From NCBI GenBank assembly GCA_944320555.1, contig CALUHX010000009.1, positions 1 through 64,000 on the forward strand: a stretch of 64,000 nucleotides of DNA, read 5' to 3'. The stretch comes from an uncultured Butyricimonas sp. (GTDB lineage Bacteria; Bacteroidota; Bacteroidia; Bacteroidales; Marinifilaceae). Position numbers and translations under genes: made by a program. Positions 35,833 through 45,242 of the stretch are shown here, piece by piece. The stretch's first letter is position 1; every line of letters begins with the position of its first letter. The notes beneath the pieces were generated by a model, which saw only the letters and a list, made by a program, of their open reading frames with translations, was not told the origin of the DNA and did no database searches.

Positions 35833-36801
35833 TTATTTGACAAGGCCTTTGTCGAATTTTTCTTTCACCTTCACGAGCATGTCGTCGGTCATGGCGGCGA
35901 GGTCGTATTTCGGGGCCCATCCCCACTCCTCGCGGGCGCAGGTGTCGTCCATGCTGTTGGGCCAGCTGTCGGCGATGGCCTGTTTCACGGGGTCGATGTC
36001 GTAGTCCATCTTGAAGTCGGGCATGTGCTTGCGGATTTCTGCGGCGATTTGCTCCGGCTCGAAGCTCATGGAGGCGATGTTGAAGCTGTTGCGGTGCTTC
36101 AGCTTCTTGGGGTCGGCTTCCATCAGCATGACCACGGCGTTGAGGGCGTCGGGCATGTACATCATGTCCATGTAGGTGCCGGCCTTCACGTTGCAGGTGA
36201 AGGAGCCTTTGCGGATGGCGTCGTAGTAGATGTCCACGGCGTAGTCGGTGGTGCCGCCGCCGGGGAGCGTCACGTAGGAAATCAGGCCCGGGAAGCGCAC
36301 GCTACGGGTGTCCACTCCGAAGCGGTTGAAGTAGTAGTCGCTGAGGAGCTCGCCTGTCACCTTGCACACGCCGTATATGGTGGTGTTGGAGCGTTGCAGG
36401 GTGTCCTGCGGAGTCTTGTCTTTCGGGGTGTCTTTCCCGAAGGCGCCGATGGAGCTGGGGGTGAACACGGCGCAGTTGTTGTCCTTGGCGATGTAGAGCG
36501 AGTTCGTCAAGGCGCCGATGTTGATGTCCCACGCCAGTTTCGGGTTCTTCTCGCCGGTGGCGGACAGCAGGGCCACGAGGTTGAAAATCGTGTCGATGCG
36601 GTACTTCCTCACGATGTCGGCGAAGGCTTCGCCGTCAAGGGCGTTGAATGACTCGAAAGGCCCGGCCTCGGCCAGGGCTTTGCATTTGTCGGCGTTCACG
36701 TCTGCCGCAACCACGTTGTTGTCCCCGTAAATGGATCTCAAGTGGGGGGTGAGTTCAGAACCAATCTGGCCACCGGCCCCGATAATCAATATTTTTTTCA
36801 T
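35833..36801 (-). CDS. NAD-dependent epimerase/dehydratase family, probable L-threonine 3-dehydrogenase
   Basis: A 322-residue extended short-chain dehydrogenase. Rossmann motif ILIIGAGGQIGSELTPHL, the sheet motif NLVALLSATGEKNPKLAWD, SSIGAFG, and the catalytic Tyr-x-x-x-Lys in TIYGVCKVTGELL. The pattern RSVRFPGLISYVTLPGGGTT followed by YAVDIYYDAI is typical of the epimerase-like L-threonine 3-dehydrogenases of Bacteroidota, which oxidise threonine to 2-amino-3-oxobutyrate. No 2-amino-3-ketobutyrate CoA ligase is adjacent, so the substrate is by family only. Confidence 0.85.
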   Translation of the reverse strand: MKKILIIGAGGQIGSELTPHLRSIYGDNNVVAADVNADKCKALAEAGPFESFNALDGEAFADIVRKYRIDTIFNLVALLSATGEKNPKLAWDINIGALTNSLYIAKDNNCAVFTPSSIGAFGKDTPKDKTPQDTLQRSNTTIYGVCKVTGELLSDYYFNRFGVDTRSVRFPGLISYVTLPGGGTTDYAVDIYYDAIRKGSFTCNVKAGTYMDMMYMPDALNAVVMLMEADPKKLKHRNSFNIASMSFEPEQIAAEIRKHMPDFKMDYDIDPVKQAIADSWPNSMDDTCAREEWGWAPKYDLAAMTDDMLVKVKEKFDKGLVK

Positions 36802-36911
36802 CTCTGTTGTTTTTTATGATGAACGGTATTTTCTTTCTCGCCGCGAAAATAATGATTTTCAAACGTTGGGGGTCAAGAATCGGGGATATTTTTTCGGCGG
36901 GGTGCGTTTTT

Positions 36912-37382
36912 TTATTCTTCCAGCCGTTCCACGGTCTCGTAATATTCATCTATTTGGAGATTAGCTCCTTTGTAGGCGGCCACGGCCAGCTGGTCGCAAC
37001 GCTCGTTTTCGGGCACGGCGGCGTGGCCCTTGACCCAGACGAAGCGCACGCGGTGGCGGCGGTAGAGGACGAGGAACTGCCGCCAGAGGTCGGGGTTTTT
37101 TTTCTTCTTGAAGCGGTTCCTTTCCCAGGTGAACACCCATCCCTTCTCCACGGCGTCCACCACGTAGCGGGAGTCGGAGTAGACGGTGACGTCGCTGCCC
37201 TCGACGCGTAGGGCGGCGAGGCCGATGATGACGGCCAGCAGCTCCATGCGGTTGTTGGTGGTGAGGCGGAAGCCCTCGGAGAGCTCTTTGCGGTGGGGGC
37301 CGGAGATGAGCACCACCCCGTAGCCTCCCGGCCCGGGATTGCCGCTGGCCGCTCCGTCGGTGTATATCGTGATTTGGGGCAT
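36912..37382 (-). CDS. rnhA: ribonuclease HI
   Basis: A 156-residue enzyme that cuts RNA in RNA-DNA hybrids. The catalytic residues are visible: Asp in IYTDGAASGNPGPGGYG, Glu in TNNRMELLAVI, Asp in VYSDSRYVVDAV and Asp in NERCDQLAVAA, with VKGHAAVPEN containing the mobile His. Full length, single gene, in a minus-strand run with tRNA-Val upstream. Confidence 0.96.
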   Translation of the reverse strand: MPQITIYTDGAASGNPGPGGYGVVLISGPHRKELSEGFRLTTNNRMELLAVIIGLAALRVEGSDVTVYSDSRYVVDAVEKGWVFTWERNRFKKKKNPDLWRQFLVLYRRHRVRFVWVKGHAAVPENERCDQLAVAAYKGANLQIDEYYETVERLEE

Positions 37383-37421
37383 GGTTCGTGTGTCGTTTAG
37401 GGTTTATGTTGCTGTTTATAT

Positions 37422-37458
37422 AAAAAAAAGTGCCAAAAGTTTTCGCTTTTGGCACTTT
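37422..37458 (-). terminator. intrinsic terminator of tRNA-Val
   Basis: AAAGTGCCAAAAG / CTTTTGGCACTTT hairpin followed by T8 on the minus strand, just downstream of the tRNA 3' end. Confidence 0.9.
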
Positions 37459-37470
37459 CCTTTTTCGGGG

Positions 37471-37545
37471 TGGGCGCTGAGGGATTCGAACCCCCGACCC
37501 TCTGGGTGTAAACCAGGTACTCTGAACCAGCTGAGCTAAGCGCCC
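37471..37545 (-). tRNA. tRNA-Val(TAC)
   Basis: A 75-nt cloverleaf on the minus strand: acceptor GGGCGCT / AGCGCCC, D arm GCTCAGCTGGTTCAGAGC-like, anticodon stem CTGG/CCAG around TTTACAC giving anticodon TAC, and T arm GGGGGTTCGAATCCC. Discriminator A, no encoded CCA. Own promoter and terminator. No integrase nearby. Confidence 0.95.
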
Positions 37546-37569
37546 CTGCTATCTGTCCGATTGCGGGTG

Positions 37570-37600
37570 CAAATGTAACGCCTTTTTTGATATCTGCAAA
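37570..37600 (-). promoter_or_regulatory. promoter of tRNA-Val
   Basis: Minus strand TACATTTG (exact -7 box) with TTTG of the -33 element exactly 19 bases upstream; the best match to the Bacteroidota consensus in the window. Confidence 0.8.
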
Positions 37601-37646
37601 ATATTCCGGAGAAAATTTCAAGAAATCTTTTTCTCCGCCCGTTTTT

Positions 37647-40160
37647 TCATTCCGGCAGTCCCACTTCCCGGCGGATGAGGTCGGCCACTTCGGGGCCTTT
37701 CTCCAGTATGGAGGCCACGGTCTCCGCCACGTTTTCCCGGTCCACGGCCGCCGCGTCCATGCGTTCAAGGAACACGAGGAGCGGGGTGATTTCCCGGATG
37801 CCGAATTGTTTGAACATGGGAATCATCTTATGGGCCAGCTTGCTGATTTTTGCCATGTCGCCGGCCTCCAAGTGTTGCCGGAGCAGGTCGAAGTTCGTCC
37901 GGCAGTCGGCGAGGAACGCTTCCGCTATTTGCGCCACGGCGGCCTCGTCGTTGTCTGCGAAAACCCGTATCGAGCCGAGGTCGTAGGGTTTCTCCGTTTC
38001 CGCCGCCGTCGCCTCGGGGGCGGGCAGGCGCAGGTCGCGGCCCAGCAGTTCGTTCACGCGGGCGATGACCTGGGCGGGGCTGGTGACTTTGCTGACGAAG
38101 GCCGAGAAGCCCGCCCGCAGGTATTCCGTCTCCCGGATGTCGTCGCGGCCGGACATGGCGATGACAGGCACGCCGCTGACCCGGGGGACGGAAGAGTTCC
38201 GTATCTCCCGGATGAGCTCGAACCCGTCCATTTCCGGCATCTGGATGTCCGAGAACACGATGTCGAAGTCTCCCTTCTCCAGCAGGGGCAATGCCTCCCT
38301 CGGGTCCGCGCAGGGCGTGCAGGCGATTCCCGCCGCGCCCAGCGTGAGGATGCGCACTTCCAGTTGCGTGGCGTCGTCGTCGACCACCAGGGCCTTCACT
38401 TGTCCCTCCGGCGGGGCGAGGGTCGCGGTTGGCGGAGCGGGTGTGGTCGGCGGGGCGGCTTGTCCCGGGCGCAGGGGCAGGCGGACGGTGAACGCGCTGC
38501 CCACGCCTTTCTCGCTGGAGAGGGTCAGCGTGCCACCCAGCAGTTGCACGAGTTGCAGCGTGATGGTCAGGCCTAGTCCGGTGCCCTCGGCTCCGGCGCT
38601 CTCCTCCGTGTTCAGGCGGGTGAATTCCTTGAATATCAACTTTTGCTCCTCTTCGGTCATCCCCGGGCCGGAATCTTTGACGACAACGACGAGGGTGTTG
38701 CTCCGATCGTTGGCCGTGAACGCCGACAATTCCACTTTCCCCTGCCGGGTGTATTTCACGGCGTTCGAGAGGAGGTTCACCACGATTTGCCGCATCTTCA
38801 GCGCGTCGCCGGAATAGCCGCCGTCAAGCTCTTTGCTGATGTGGCTTTCCAGGGCCAACCCCTTCTCCGCGGCGAGGGGCAGGAAGCTGTCGGCCGTTTC
38901 CCGGAGCAGCCGCCACGGGTTGTAGGACATGTCGTTCACCTCCATCTGTTTGGCCTCCAGTTTCGAGAAGTCGAGCATGTTGTTGGCCAGGTGCAGGATA
39001 TGTTCCGACGAGCTCTTCATGTTTTGCAGGAAATAGTGCTGCCGTTCCTCCAGCCGCGTGTGGTTCAGCAGTTCGATGTAGCTGATGATGGAGCTGAGCG
39101 GGGCCTTGATGTCGTGCGTCACGGTCAGCATGAGCTTCTCCCGGTTGTGGAGCAGCCGCTCCGTGTACTGCTTGGCCTCTTCCAGTTGCTTTCGGTAACG
39201 CTGGCTTTGCGAGATGTCGCTCAGGATGAGGAACACGAACAGCATGACCACCACGCAGGCGGCGATGGCTATCCACGCGATGGTGCGGGCTATCTGGTGC
39301 GTCACGGCCTGCTGCTGGTTCAGCTTGGCGATGGTGTTGTTGATTTCCTCCTGCTCCAGGTCGTTAAGGATTTGCTTGATGCGCTCCGTGATGGCCTGCC
39401 CGTTCTGAATCACGGCCAACTCCTGGCGGTAGATGCGCTCGGCCACGTCCTTCCTTTGTTGTTGGAATTCCACCCACATTTCCCGTATCGTGTTGATTAC
39501 CGTGTCTGTGCTCGGCATGGGGGGCGGGGGGATGGTGTCCACCTGCAACTGCCGGTAGGTGGTGATTTGCAGCACGGAGTCCTCCTTCTGCTTTCCTCCG
39601 AAGACTCGCTTGAAAAAGCCGGGCCGCTTCTCCTCGTCCTTCACGTAGCTGCTGTCCTGCCGGGTCACGTAGCGGGTCACGATGTTCGGCTCCTGCCCGG
39701 AGGAGTCGCGGAGCGACTCGATTTCCCCCATCGCCTTGTTGTAAAAGTCCTCCGGGATGTAGTACCGCTTCACGTAAATCAGTTGCCGCAGGTTCTGCAG
39801 CCGCTGCGAGAGGAGCGTGTTGATGGTGTCCAGCCGCAGGGCCTGCGCCTTGCTGTTCGACAGGTGCTTGAGCGTGTCGATGTTCCGCCCGATGTCCTCC
39901 ATCAGCCGGATGTAGGCTGTGAAATCGCTCTTCGACTCCGTTTGCATGAACGCGAGGCTTATTCCCTCCACCTCGTACAGCTTGGCGAGCGTGTTGCTCG
40001 TCAGGAAGAGTTTGCGCTGCGTGAGCTGTTCGATGTCGTCTTTTTGGGCGAGCGACATGGTCTGCCTGTAGATGAATCCTATGGCGAACAGCGACAGCAG
40101 CAGGATGGCGGCGTATCCCGCTATCAGTTTGAGCTTCGTGAATTTGAACGGTCGTTGCAT
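37647..40160 (-). CDS. hybrid sensor histidine kinase / response regulator with Hpt domain
   Basis: An 837-residue membrane phosphorelay protein. Order: membrane segment (LIAGYAAILLLSLFAIGFIY), a roughly 250-residue mostly helical periplasmic sensor, a second membrane segment (IAWIAIAACVVVMLFVFLIL), a dimerisation domain with phospho-His in TVTHDIKAPLSSI, an ATPase domain (VVNLLSNAVKYT, DSGPGMTEEEQ, GTGLGLTI), a receiver with Asp in IVFSDIQMPEMDG, and an Hpt domain with His in LAHKMIPMFKQFG. All phosphorelay residues are present, as in ArcB/BvgS-like kinases. No separate DNA-binding regulator is adjacent, so the output partner is encoded elsewhere. Confidence 0.93.
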   Translation of the reverse strand: MQRPFKFTKLKLIAGYAAILLLSLFAIGFIYRQTMSLAQKDDIEQLTQRKLFLTSNTLAKLYEVEGISLAFMQTESKSDFTAYIRLMEDIGRNIDTLKHLSNSKAQALRLDTINTLLSQRLQNLRQLIYVKRYYIPEDFYNKAMGEIESLRDSSGQEPNIVTRYVTRQDSSYVKDEEKRPGFFKRVFGGKQKEDSVLQITTYRQLQVDTIPPPPMPSTDTVINTIREMWVEFQQQRKDVAERIYRQELAVIQNGQAITERIKQILNDLEQEEINNTIAKLNQQQAVTHQIARTIAWIAIAACVVVMLFVFLILSDISQSQRYRKQLEEAKQYTERLLHNREKLMLTVTHDIKAPLSSIISYIELLNHTRLEERQHYFLQNMKSSSEHILHLANNMLDFSKLEAKQMEVNDMSYNPWRLLRETADSFLPLAAEKGLALESHISKELDGGYSGDALKMRQIVVNLLSNAVKYTRQGKVELSAFTANDRSNTLVVVVKDSGPGMTEEEQKLIFKEFTRLNTEESAGAEGTGLGLTITLQLVQLLGGTLTLSSEKGVGSAFTVRLPLRPGQAAPPTTPAPPTATLAPPEGQVKALVVDDDATQLEVRILTLGAAGIACTPCADPREALPLLEKGDFDIVFSDIQMPEMDGFELIREIRNSSVPRVSGVPVIAMSGRDDIRETEYLRAGFSAFVSKVTSPAQVIARVNELLGRDLRLPAPEATAAETEKPYDLGSIRVFADNDEAAVAQIAEAFLADCRTNFDLLRQHLEAGDMAKISKLAHKMIPMFKQFGIREITPLLVFLERMDAAAVDRENVAETVASILEKGPEVADLIRREVGLPE

Positions 40161-40212
40161 GTGCCTCTGTTTTTGTTTTGGCGAAGATAGCGAAAAAATC
40201 CCAAATCCCCGC

Positions 40213-40397
40213 GGAGGTGTCGAAATAGGTGGTCATGCTCTTCCGTCCGCTTCGCGTCCACCTCCCCTGGCCTTGGGGAGGTGTTGCAGAACAAAGATAT
40301 TCAGCTGAATAACTTTGCTTCGCAACCCTTCCTTTAAGATAGAGGAAGTGCCCCGAAGGAGGGAGAGAGTATGAAAACGCCATTTCGACGCATCCTC
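40213..40397. mobile_element. MITE-like element, second copy
   Basis: Ends GGAGGTGTCGAAAT and ATTTCGACGCATCCTC form imperfect terminal inverted repeats. Inside are CATGCTCTTCCGTCCGCTTC, a CACCTCCCCTGG / CCTTGGGGAGGTG hairpin, the core GCAGAACAAAGATATTCAGC and TTTGCTTCGCAA, and GAGAGAGTATGAAAA. Core and flanks align with 41364-41567. No ORF. It lies just upstream of the histidine kinase start and the PepSY-like gene. Confidence 0.7.
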
Positions 40398-40506
40398 GTT
40401 TTTTCCTGCGGGGAGGCGAAAAAAGTGGAGGGTTTCAGATTCTTTCCAGAATCGCCCCTTACCTTTGTCGTGTAAACTTGAATATGAACCTTAAAAAGAT
40501 AGAGCT

Positions 40507-41346
40507 ATGAAAAAGTTTTTACTGACAGCATTGGTCGCCGCGGCGACAATCACGACGGCCTTCGCCGACGGACGGGAGCGCCCCGTCACCCTGAACGAGT
40601 TGCCCCAGACGGCCCGGACATTCCTCTCCGCCCATTTCGGCGGCAAGACTTTGGCTTACGCCGTGGCCGAGCAGAAATACGCCGGCGACGAGTACGAGGT
40701 GGTTTACTCCGACCGTGTCACCGTTGACTTCCGTCCCGACGGCGAGTGGAAAAGCGTGTCGAGCAAATACGGCGCCGTGCCCGACGCCATCGTCCCGCGG
40801 CAAATCAAGGACTATGTGGCCTCCGGAAACTTTTCCGGCCAGCAGGTGCGCGAAATCAACCGCGGCTCCCATTCTTGGGAGATTGAACTCTCCTCCGGTT
40901 CCGAGGTGAAGTTCGACCTCAATTTCAAAGTGCTCGACATCGACATGGAGCACGGCCACGACAATGACCGCGAGCGCGCCGCGACCCTCTCCGAGCTGCC
41001 TCAGACGGCACAGACCTTCCTTTCCGCCCATTTCTCCGGCAAGACCGTCGCTTACGTCGTGGCCGAGCAGAAGCGCGCCGGCACGGAGTACGACGTGGTT
41101 TACACCGACCGCACCTCCGTCGAGTTCCGTCCCGACGGCGAGTGGAAAAGCGTGTCGAGCGAGTACGGCGCCGTGCCCGACGCCATCGTCCCGCGGCAAA
41201 TCAAGGATTTCGTGGCCTCCGGAAACTTCTCCGACAGGCAGGTGCGTCAAATCGAGCGTGGCCTCGTCGGTTGGGAAATCACCCTTTCCCGGGGCTTGGA
41301 GGTGAAATTCGACCAAAACTTCACCGTCCTCGACTACGACGACTGA
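40507..41346 (+). CDS. secreted protein with two near-identical PepSY-like domains
   Basis: A 279-residue protein with signal MKKFLLTALVAAATITTAFA and two tandem PepSY-like (DUF2874) domains. Both copies read LPQTA-x-TFLSAHF then GK, VAEQK, FRPDGEWKSVSS and YGAVPDAIVPRQIKD. The DNA is nearly identical for about 70 bases at an offset of 396 bases (from 40729 and from 41125), so the duplication is recent or kept alike by gene conversion. Single-domain family members are usually about 140 residues, and PepSY-like domains are thought to bind or inhibit peptidases. Flanked on both sides by MITE-like copies. Confidence 0.8.
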   Translation: MKKFLLTALVAAATITTAFADGRERPVTLNELPQTARTFLSAHFGGKTLAYAVAEQKYAGDEYEVVYSDRVTVDFRPDGEWKSVSSKYGAVPDAIVPRQIKDYVASGNFSGQQVREINRGSHSWEIELSSGSEVKFDLNFKVLDIDMEHGHDNDRERAATLSELPQTAQTFLSAHFSGKTVAYVVAEQKRAGTEYDVVYTDRTSVEFRPDGEWKSVSSEYGAVPDAIVPRQIKDFVASGNFSDRQVRQIERGLVGWEITLSRGLEVKFDQNFTVLDYDD

Positions 41347-41363
41347 GCTCGCGCGTTCCCCAA

Positions 41364-41567
41364 GCAGAGAGGGAGGCGTGTTGAAATGCCGTTTTCATAC
41401 CCCTACCCCCCTTCGGGGTACTCCCCCTACCTTAGGGGGAGAGTTTGCGGAACAAAGTTATTCGGTTGAATATCATTGCTCTGCAACTCCTCCCCTAACG
41501 TAGGGGAGGTGGCCGCAAAGCGGACGGAGGGGTATTGTTGGCCATTTCGACACAGCTCCCTCTCTGC
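41364..41567. mobile_element. MITE-like element, third and most complete copy
   Basis: Terminal inverted repeats of 25 bases (41364-41388 with 41543-41567) match at 22 positions and contain GTGTTGAAATG / CATTTCGACAC. The 204-bp body carries CATACCCCTACCCC and TTCGGGGTA, the hairpin CCCCCTAC / TTAGGGGG, the core TTGCGGAACAAAGTTATTCG with TTGCTCTGCAA, and CTCCCCTAAC / GTAGGGGAG. It ends 2 bases from the lepA stop codon and starts 17 bases after the PepSY-like gene. No ORF. Confidence 0.75.
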
Positions 41568-41569
41568 CT

Positions 41570-43357
41570 TTAATCCAGTTTCAGCACGGCGAGGAACGCT
41601 TTCTGAGGCACCTCCACGTTGCCGATTTGCTTCATCCGCTTCTTTCCCCGCTTCTGCTTTTCCAGCAACTTCCGCTTCCGCGAGATGTCGCCTCCGTAGC
41701 ATTTGGCGGTCACGTCCTTGCGCACCGCCTTGATGGTCTCCCGGGCGATGATTTTCGCCCCGATGGCCGCCTGGATGGCGATGTCGAACTGCTGCCTCGG
41801 AATCAGCTCCTTCAGCTTCTCGCAGATGCGCTTCCCGAACGAGTAGGCGTTGTCGTAGTGGATTAGGGCCGACAACGCGTCCACCGACTCCCCGTTCAGC
41901 AGAATGTCCAGCTTCACCAGATTCGCCTGCCGGTAGCCGATTTGGAAATAGTCGAACGACGCGTACCCCTTCGTGATGCTTTTCAGCTTGTCGTAGAAAT
42001 CGAAGACAATCTCGGCGAGCGGCATCTCGTAGTTCAGCTCGATGCGGTTGCCCGTCAGGTAGTGCTGCTTGATGAGCGTCCCCCGCTTGCCGAGGCAGAG
42101 CGTCATGATTTGTCCGATGTAGTCCGTGGGCGTGATGATTTGCGCCTTGATGTAGGGCTCCTCGATATAGTCCAGCGTTGTCGGCGACGGCATGTCCGAC
42201 GGGTTGTGCATCTCGAACTCCTCCCCCTTCGTCGTGTGGGCGATGTACATCACGTTCGGCACGGTCGTGATGACGTTCATGTTGAATTCCCGGTCCAGCC
42301 GCTCCTGCACGATTTCCATGTGCAGCATGCCGAGGAACCCGCAGCGGAAGCCGAACCCCAGCGCGGCCGACGACTCCGGCTCGAACGTCAGCGAAGCGTC
42401 GTTCAGCTGCAGCTTCTCGATGGAGGCCCGCAGGTCCTCGTAATCCTCCGAGTCGATGGGGTAAATTCCGGCGAACACCATCGGCTTCACCTCTTTGAAT
42501 CCCTCGATGGCCCCGTCGCACGGCCGCTCCACGCTCGTCACCGTGTCGCCCACCTTCACCTCCGTCGACGTTTTTATCCCCGAGATGATGTAGCCCACGT
42601 CGCCCGTCGGCAGTTCCTTCCGCGGCTCCTGCGTCAGGCGCAGCACCCCGATTTCGTCCGCCGTGTATTCCCGGCCCGTGTTCACGAACTTCACCCGCTC
42701 GCCGCTCCTCAGCGAGCCGTTCACCACCCGGCAGTACGTGATGATGCCCCGGAACGAGTTGAACTCCGAGTCGAATATCAACGCCTGCAACGGAGCGTCC
42801 GGGTCGCCCTCCGGCGCGGGGATGCGCTCCACCACCGCCTCCAGTATCTCGTCCACGCCCGCGCCCGTCTTCCCGCTCGCCTCGATGATGTCCTCCCGCC
42901 GGCATCCCAGCAGCTCCACGATTTGGTCCTTCACCTCTTCCGGCATGGCGTTCGGCATGTCCATCTTGTTGAGCACGGGAATCACCTCCAGGTTGTTGTC
43001 GATGGCCAGGTACAGGTTCGATATGGTCTGCGCCTGGATACCCTGCGTGGCGTCCACCACCAGCAACGCCCCCTCGCATGCCGCGATGGAGCGCGACACC
43101 TCGTAGGAGAAGTCCACGTGCCCCGGCGTGTCGATGAGGTTCAGCACGTACTTCTCGCCCCGGTATTCGTAGTCCATCTGGATGGCGTGGCTCTTGATGG
43201 TGATGCCCCGCTCGCGTTCCAACTCCATGTCGTCCAGCACTTGCGCCTGCAAGTCCTTGCCCACCACGGTGCCCGTCCGTTCCAGCAGGCGGTCGGCGAG
43301 CGTGCTCTTCCCGTGGTCGATGTGCGCTATGATACAGAAATTTCTAATGTTCTTCAT
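41570..43357 (-). CDS. lepA: elongation factor 4 (LepA)
   Basis: A 595-residue translational GTPase that acts on ribosomes during initiation or back-translocation. G1 is [16 protein letters not shown]3 [10 protein letters not shown]4 LNKMDMPNA. The LepA-specific C-terminus is [18 protein letters not shown] followed by [16 protein letters not shown]. Normal length. Its stop codon directly abuts a MITE-like element. Confidence 0.97.
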   Translation of the reverse strand: MKNIRNFCIIAHIDHGKSTLADRLLERTGTVVGKDLQAQVLDDMELERERGITIKSHAIQMDYEYRGEKYVLNLIDTPGHVDFSYEVSRSIAACEGALLVVDATQGIQAQTISNLYLAIDNNLEVIPVLNKMDMPNAMPEEVKDQIVELLGCRREDIIEASGKTGAGVDEILEAVVERIPAPEGDPDAPLQALIFDSEFNSFRGIITYCRVVNGSLRSGERVKFVNTGREYTADEIGVLRLTQEPRKELPTGDVGYIISGIKTSTEVKVGDTVTSVERPCDGAIEGFKEVKPMVFAGIYPIDSEDYEDLRASIEKLQLNDASLTFEPESSAALGFGFRCGFLGMLHMEIVQERLDREFNMNVITTVPNVMYIAHTTKGEEFEMHNPSDMPSPTTLDYIEEPYIKAQIITPTDYIGQIMTLCLGKRGTLIKQHYLTGNRIELNYEMPLAEIVFDFYDKLKSITKGYASFDYFQIGYRQANLVKLDILLNGESVDALSALIHYDNAYSFGKRICEKLKELIPRQQFDIAIQAAIGAKIIARETIKAVRKDVTAKCYGGDISRKRKLLEKQKRGKKRMKQIGNVEVPQKAFLAVLKLD

Positions 43358-43454
43358 CCGGCTCTGTTTAATTCGGAGGGCAAAGATACAAAATCGGTTT
43401 GTAATCTTCGCAATCTTTGCCGGGTTTGTCGCCGCCGCGGCCCGCGCGCCCTTT

Positions 43455-43510
43455 CATGAAATACTTTTCATACTCCTACCCCCTTCGGGGTGCTCCCCCT
43501 GCCCGCCCTT
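43455..43510. repeat. left-end fragment of the MITE-like family
   Basis: GAAATACTTTTCATACTCCT then ACCCCCTTCGGGGTGCTCCC matches the left part of the element at 41364-41567; the rest is missing. It lies between lepA and yicC. The following 290 bases to yicC contain no gene I can support. Confidence 0.6.
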
Positions 43511-43801
43511 CCCGGCATCCGCCTGGGGTGTGGCAGGCGCCTCCCCGGCGAAAACCGACATGACGCGTGGCTGTCACTTACCGGCCTCCTATGGAATTTT
43601 TCGAAGGAGATTCGAAGGAGATTCGGAAGTGATTCGAATGTGGTCGGCCGGAAGGAGCCCGTTTCCGCCCCGGATTTTTCCGGGCGGACGGCGGGGCGGG
43701 AAGGGGAGTGGCGCGGCGTTTGGGTTTTTATGCGCGGCGCGGCGCATGGTTTTTGCGGAAATAATCCTACTTTCGCGTTAGGAACACAAAGTATCAAGGA
43801 T

Positions 43802-44680
43802 ATGATTAAGTCAATGACCGGTTTTGGAAAGGCCACGGTGAGCTGTGGCGCCAAGAAGATAGTGGTGGAGGTGAAGAGCCTGAACTCGAAGCAGCTGGAC
43901 ATCAGCCTGAAGACTCCCACCCTGTACAAGGAGAAAGACATCGAGATCCGCGGGCTCATCAAGGAGAGGCTGGACCGCGGGAAGGTGGACATGTTCGTTT
44001 ATTTCGACAACGACGTGGAGGAGAAGGAGGTGGCCATCAACAAGGGGGTGGTGGCCCAGTATTTCCGGCAGATGCTGGAGGTGGCGGAGTCGCTGGGCGT
44101 GGAGCCCGACCGGGGGGAGCTGTTGCAGACGGTGGCCCGATTCCCGGACTGCCTGCAGGTGAAGGAGGAGGAGCTGGAGGAGGAGGAGTGGCTGCGGCTG
44201 CGCGAGGGGATTGAGGAGGCGTTGGAGCGGCTGTGCCGGTTCCGGGAGCAGGAGGGCCGGGCGCTGATGGCCGACATCCTGCGGCGCGTGGAGGCCATCA
44301 AGGAGTTGGCGGCGGAGGTGCCGCGGTTCGAGGCGCAGCGCGTGCCCGCCATCCGTCAGCGGTTGCAGGAGAAGATGAAGGAGTGGGGCGAGGTGAAGAA
44401 CGTGGACGAGAACCGGATGGAGCAGGAAATCATTTATTATCTGGAGAAGCTGGACATCACGGAGGAGAAGGTGCGCCTGGCCAGCCATTGCCGCTATTTC
44501 ACGGAGACGGCGGAGCGGGAGGAGGCCCCGGGGCGGAAGCTGGGCTTCATCGCGCAGGAGATGGGCCGGGAGATAAACACGATGGGGTCGAAGGCGAACG
44601 ACCACGACATTCAGAAGCTGGTGGTGAGGATGAAGGACGAGTTGGAGAAAATCAAGGAACAATGCCTGAACGTGCTATGA
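43802..44680 (+). CDS. yicC: YicC family endoribonuclease
   Basis: A 292-residue protein. The start MIKSMTGFGKATVS and the VKSLNSKQLDISLK segment are the YicC N-terminal signature; the C-terminus GRKLGFIAQEMGREINTMGS then KANDHDIQKLVVRMKDELEK is the DUF1732 signature. YicC proteins are reported to be endoribonucleases acting on small RNAs such as RyhB in E. coli. ATG at 43802 fits the family start; longer frames extend into the MITE-containing gap. First gene of a yicC-gmk-nadD operon with 4-base overlap to gmk. Confidence 0.93.
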   Translation: MIKSMTGFGKATVSCGAKKIVVEVKSLNSKQLDISLKTPTLYKEKDIEIRGLIKERLDRGKVDMFVYFDNDVEEKEVAINKGVVAQYFRQMLEVAESLGVEPDRGELLQTVARFPDCLQVKEEELEEEEWLRLREGIEEALERLCRFREQEGRALMADILRRVEAIKELAAEVPRFEAQRVPAIRQRLQEKMKEWGEVKNVDENRMEQEIIYYLEKLDITEEKVRLASHCRYFTETAEREEAPGRKLGFIAQEMGREINTMGSKANDHDIQKLVVRMKDELEKIKEQCLNVL

Positions 44681-45240
44681 GGAAGGTGGTGATATTTTCG
44701 GCGCCGAGCGGCTCGGGGAAGAGCACGATTGTGAGCCACCTGCTGGGGCTGGGGCTGGGACTGGAGTTCTCGATTTCGGCCACGAGCCGCGCCCCGCGGG
44801 GACAGGAGCGCGACGGGAGGGAGTATTATTTCTTCACGGCGGAGGAGTTCCGGCGGCGGGTGGACGCGGGGGAGTTCCTGGAGTGGGAGGAGGTGTACGA
44901 GGGGTGCTACTACGGGACGTTGAAGAGCGAGCTGGAGCGCATTTGGGCGAAGGGCCACACGGTGGTGTTCGACGTGGACGTGGCCGGGGGCGTGAACATC
45001 AAGCGGATGTTCGGCGAGCGGGCGTTGGCGGTGTTCGTGCAGGCTCCCTCGGTGGAGGAACTGCGCCGTCGGCTGGAGGGCCGGGGGACGGACTCGCCGG
45101 AGCGCATCGAGCAGCGGCTGGCGAAGGCGGAGTACGAGATGACGTTCCGCGACCGCTTCGACGCGGTGGTGGTGAACGACCGGCTGGACGAGGCGTTGGC
45201 CGACGCGGAGCGTAAGGTGAGGGCTTTTTTGGAGGAGTGA
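44677..45240 (+). CDS. gmk: guanylate kinase
   Basis: A 187-residue enzyme that phosphorylates GMP to GDP. The P-loop is in VVIFSAPSGSGKSTIVSHLL; GMP-binding residues are in SISATSRAPRGQERDGREYYF and the lid in the EFLEWEEVYEGCYYGT region. ATG at 44677 overlaps the yicC stop (ATGA) and gives the standard start; another in-frame ATG lies five codons upstream. Coupled to nadD. Confidence 0.95.
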   Translation: MRKVVIFSAPSGSGKSTIVSHLLGLGLGLEFSISATSRAPRGQERDGREYYFFTAEEFRRRVDAGEFLEWEEVYEGCYYGTLKSELERIWAKGHTVVFDVDVAGGVNIKRMFGERALAVFVQAPSVEELRRRLEGRGTDSPERIEQRLAKAEYEMTFRDRFDAVVVNDRLDEALADAERKVRAFLEE

Positions 45241-45242
45241 GC

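Noticed and set aside
41427..43079. 550-codon minus-strand open frame over lepA
   Set aside because: Gly/Arg-rich shadow in another frame of lepA, which has all GTPase motifs; high-GC codons leave such frames open by chance.
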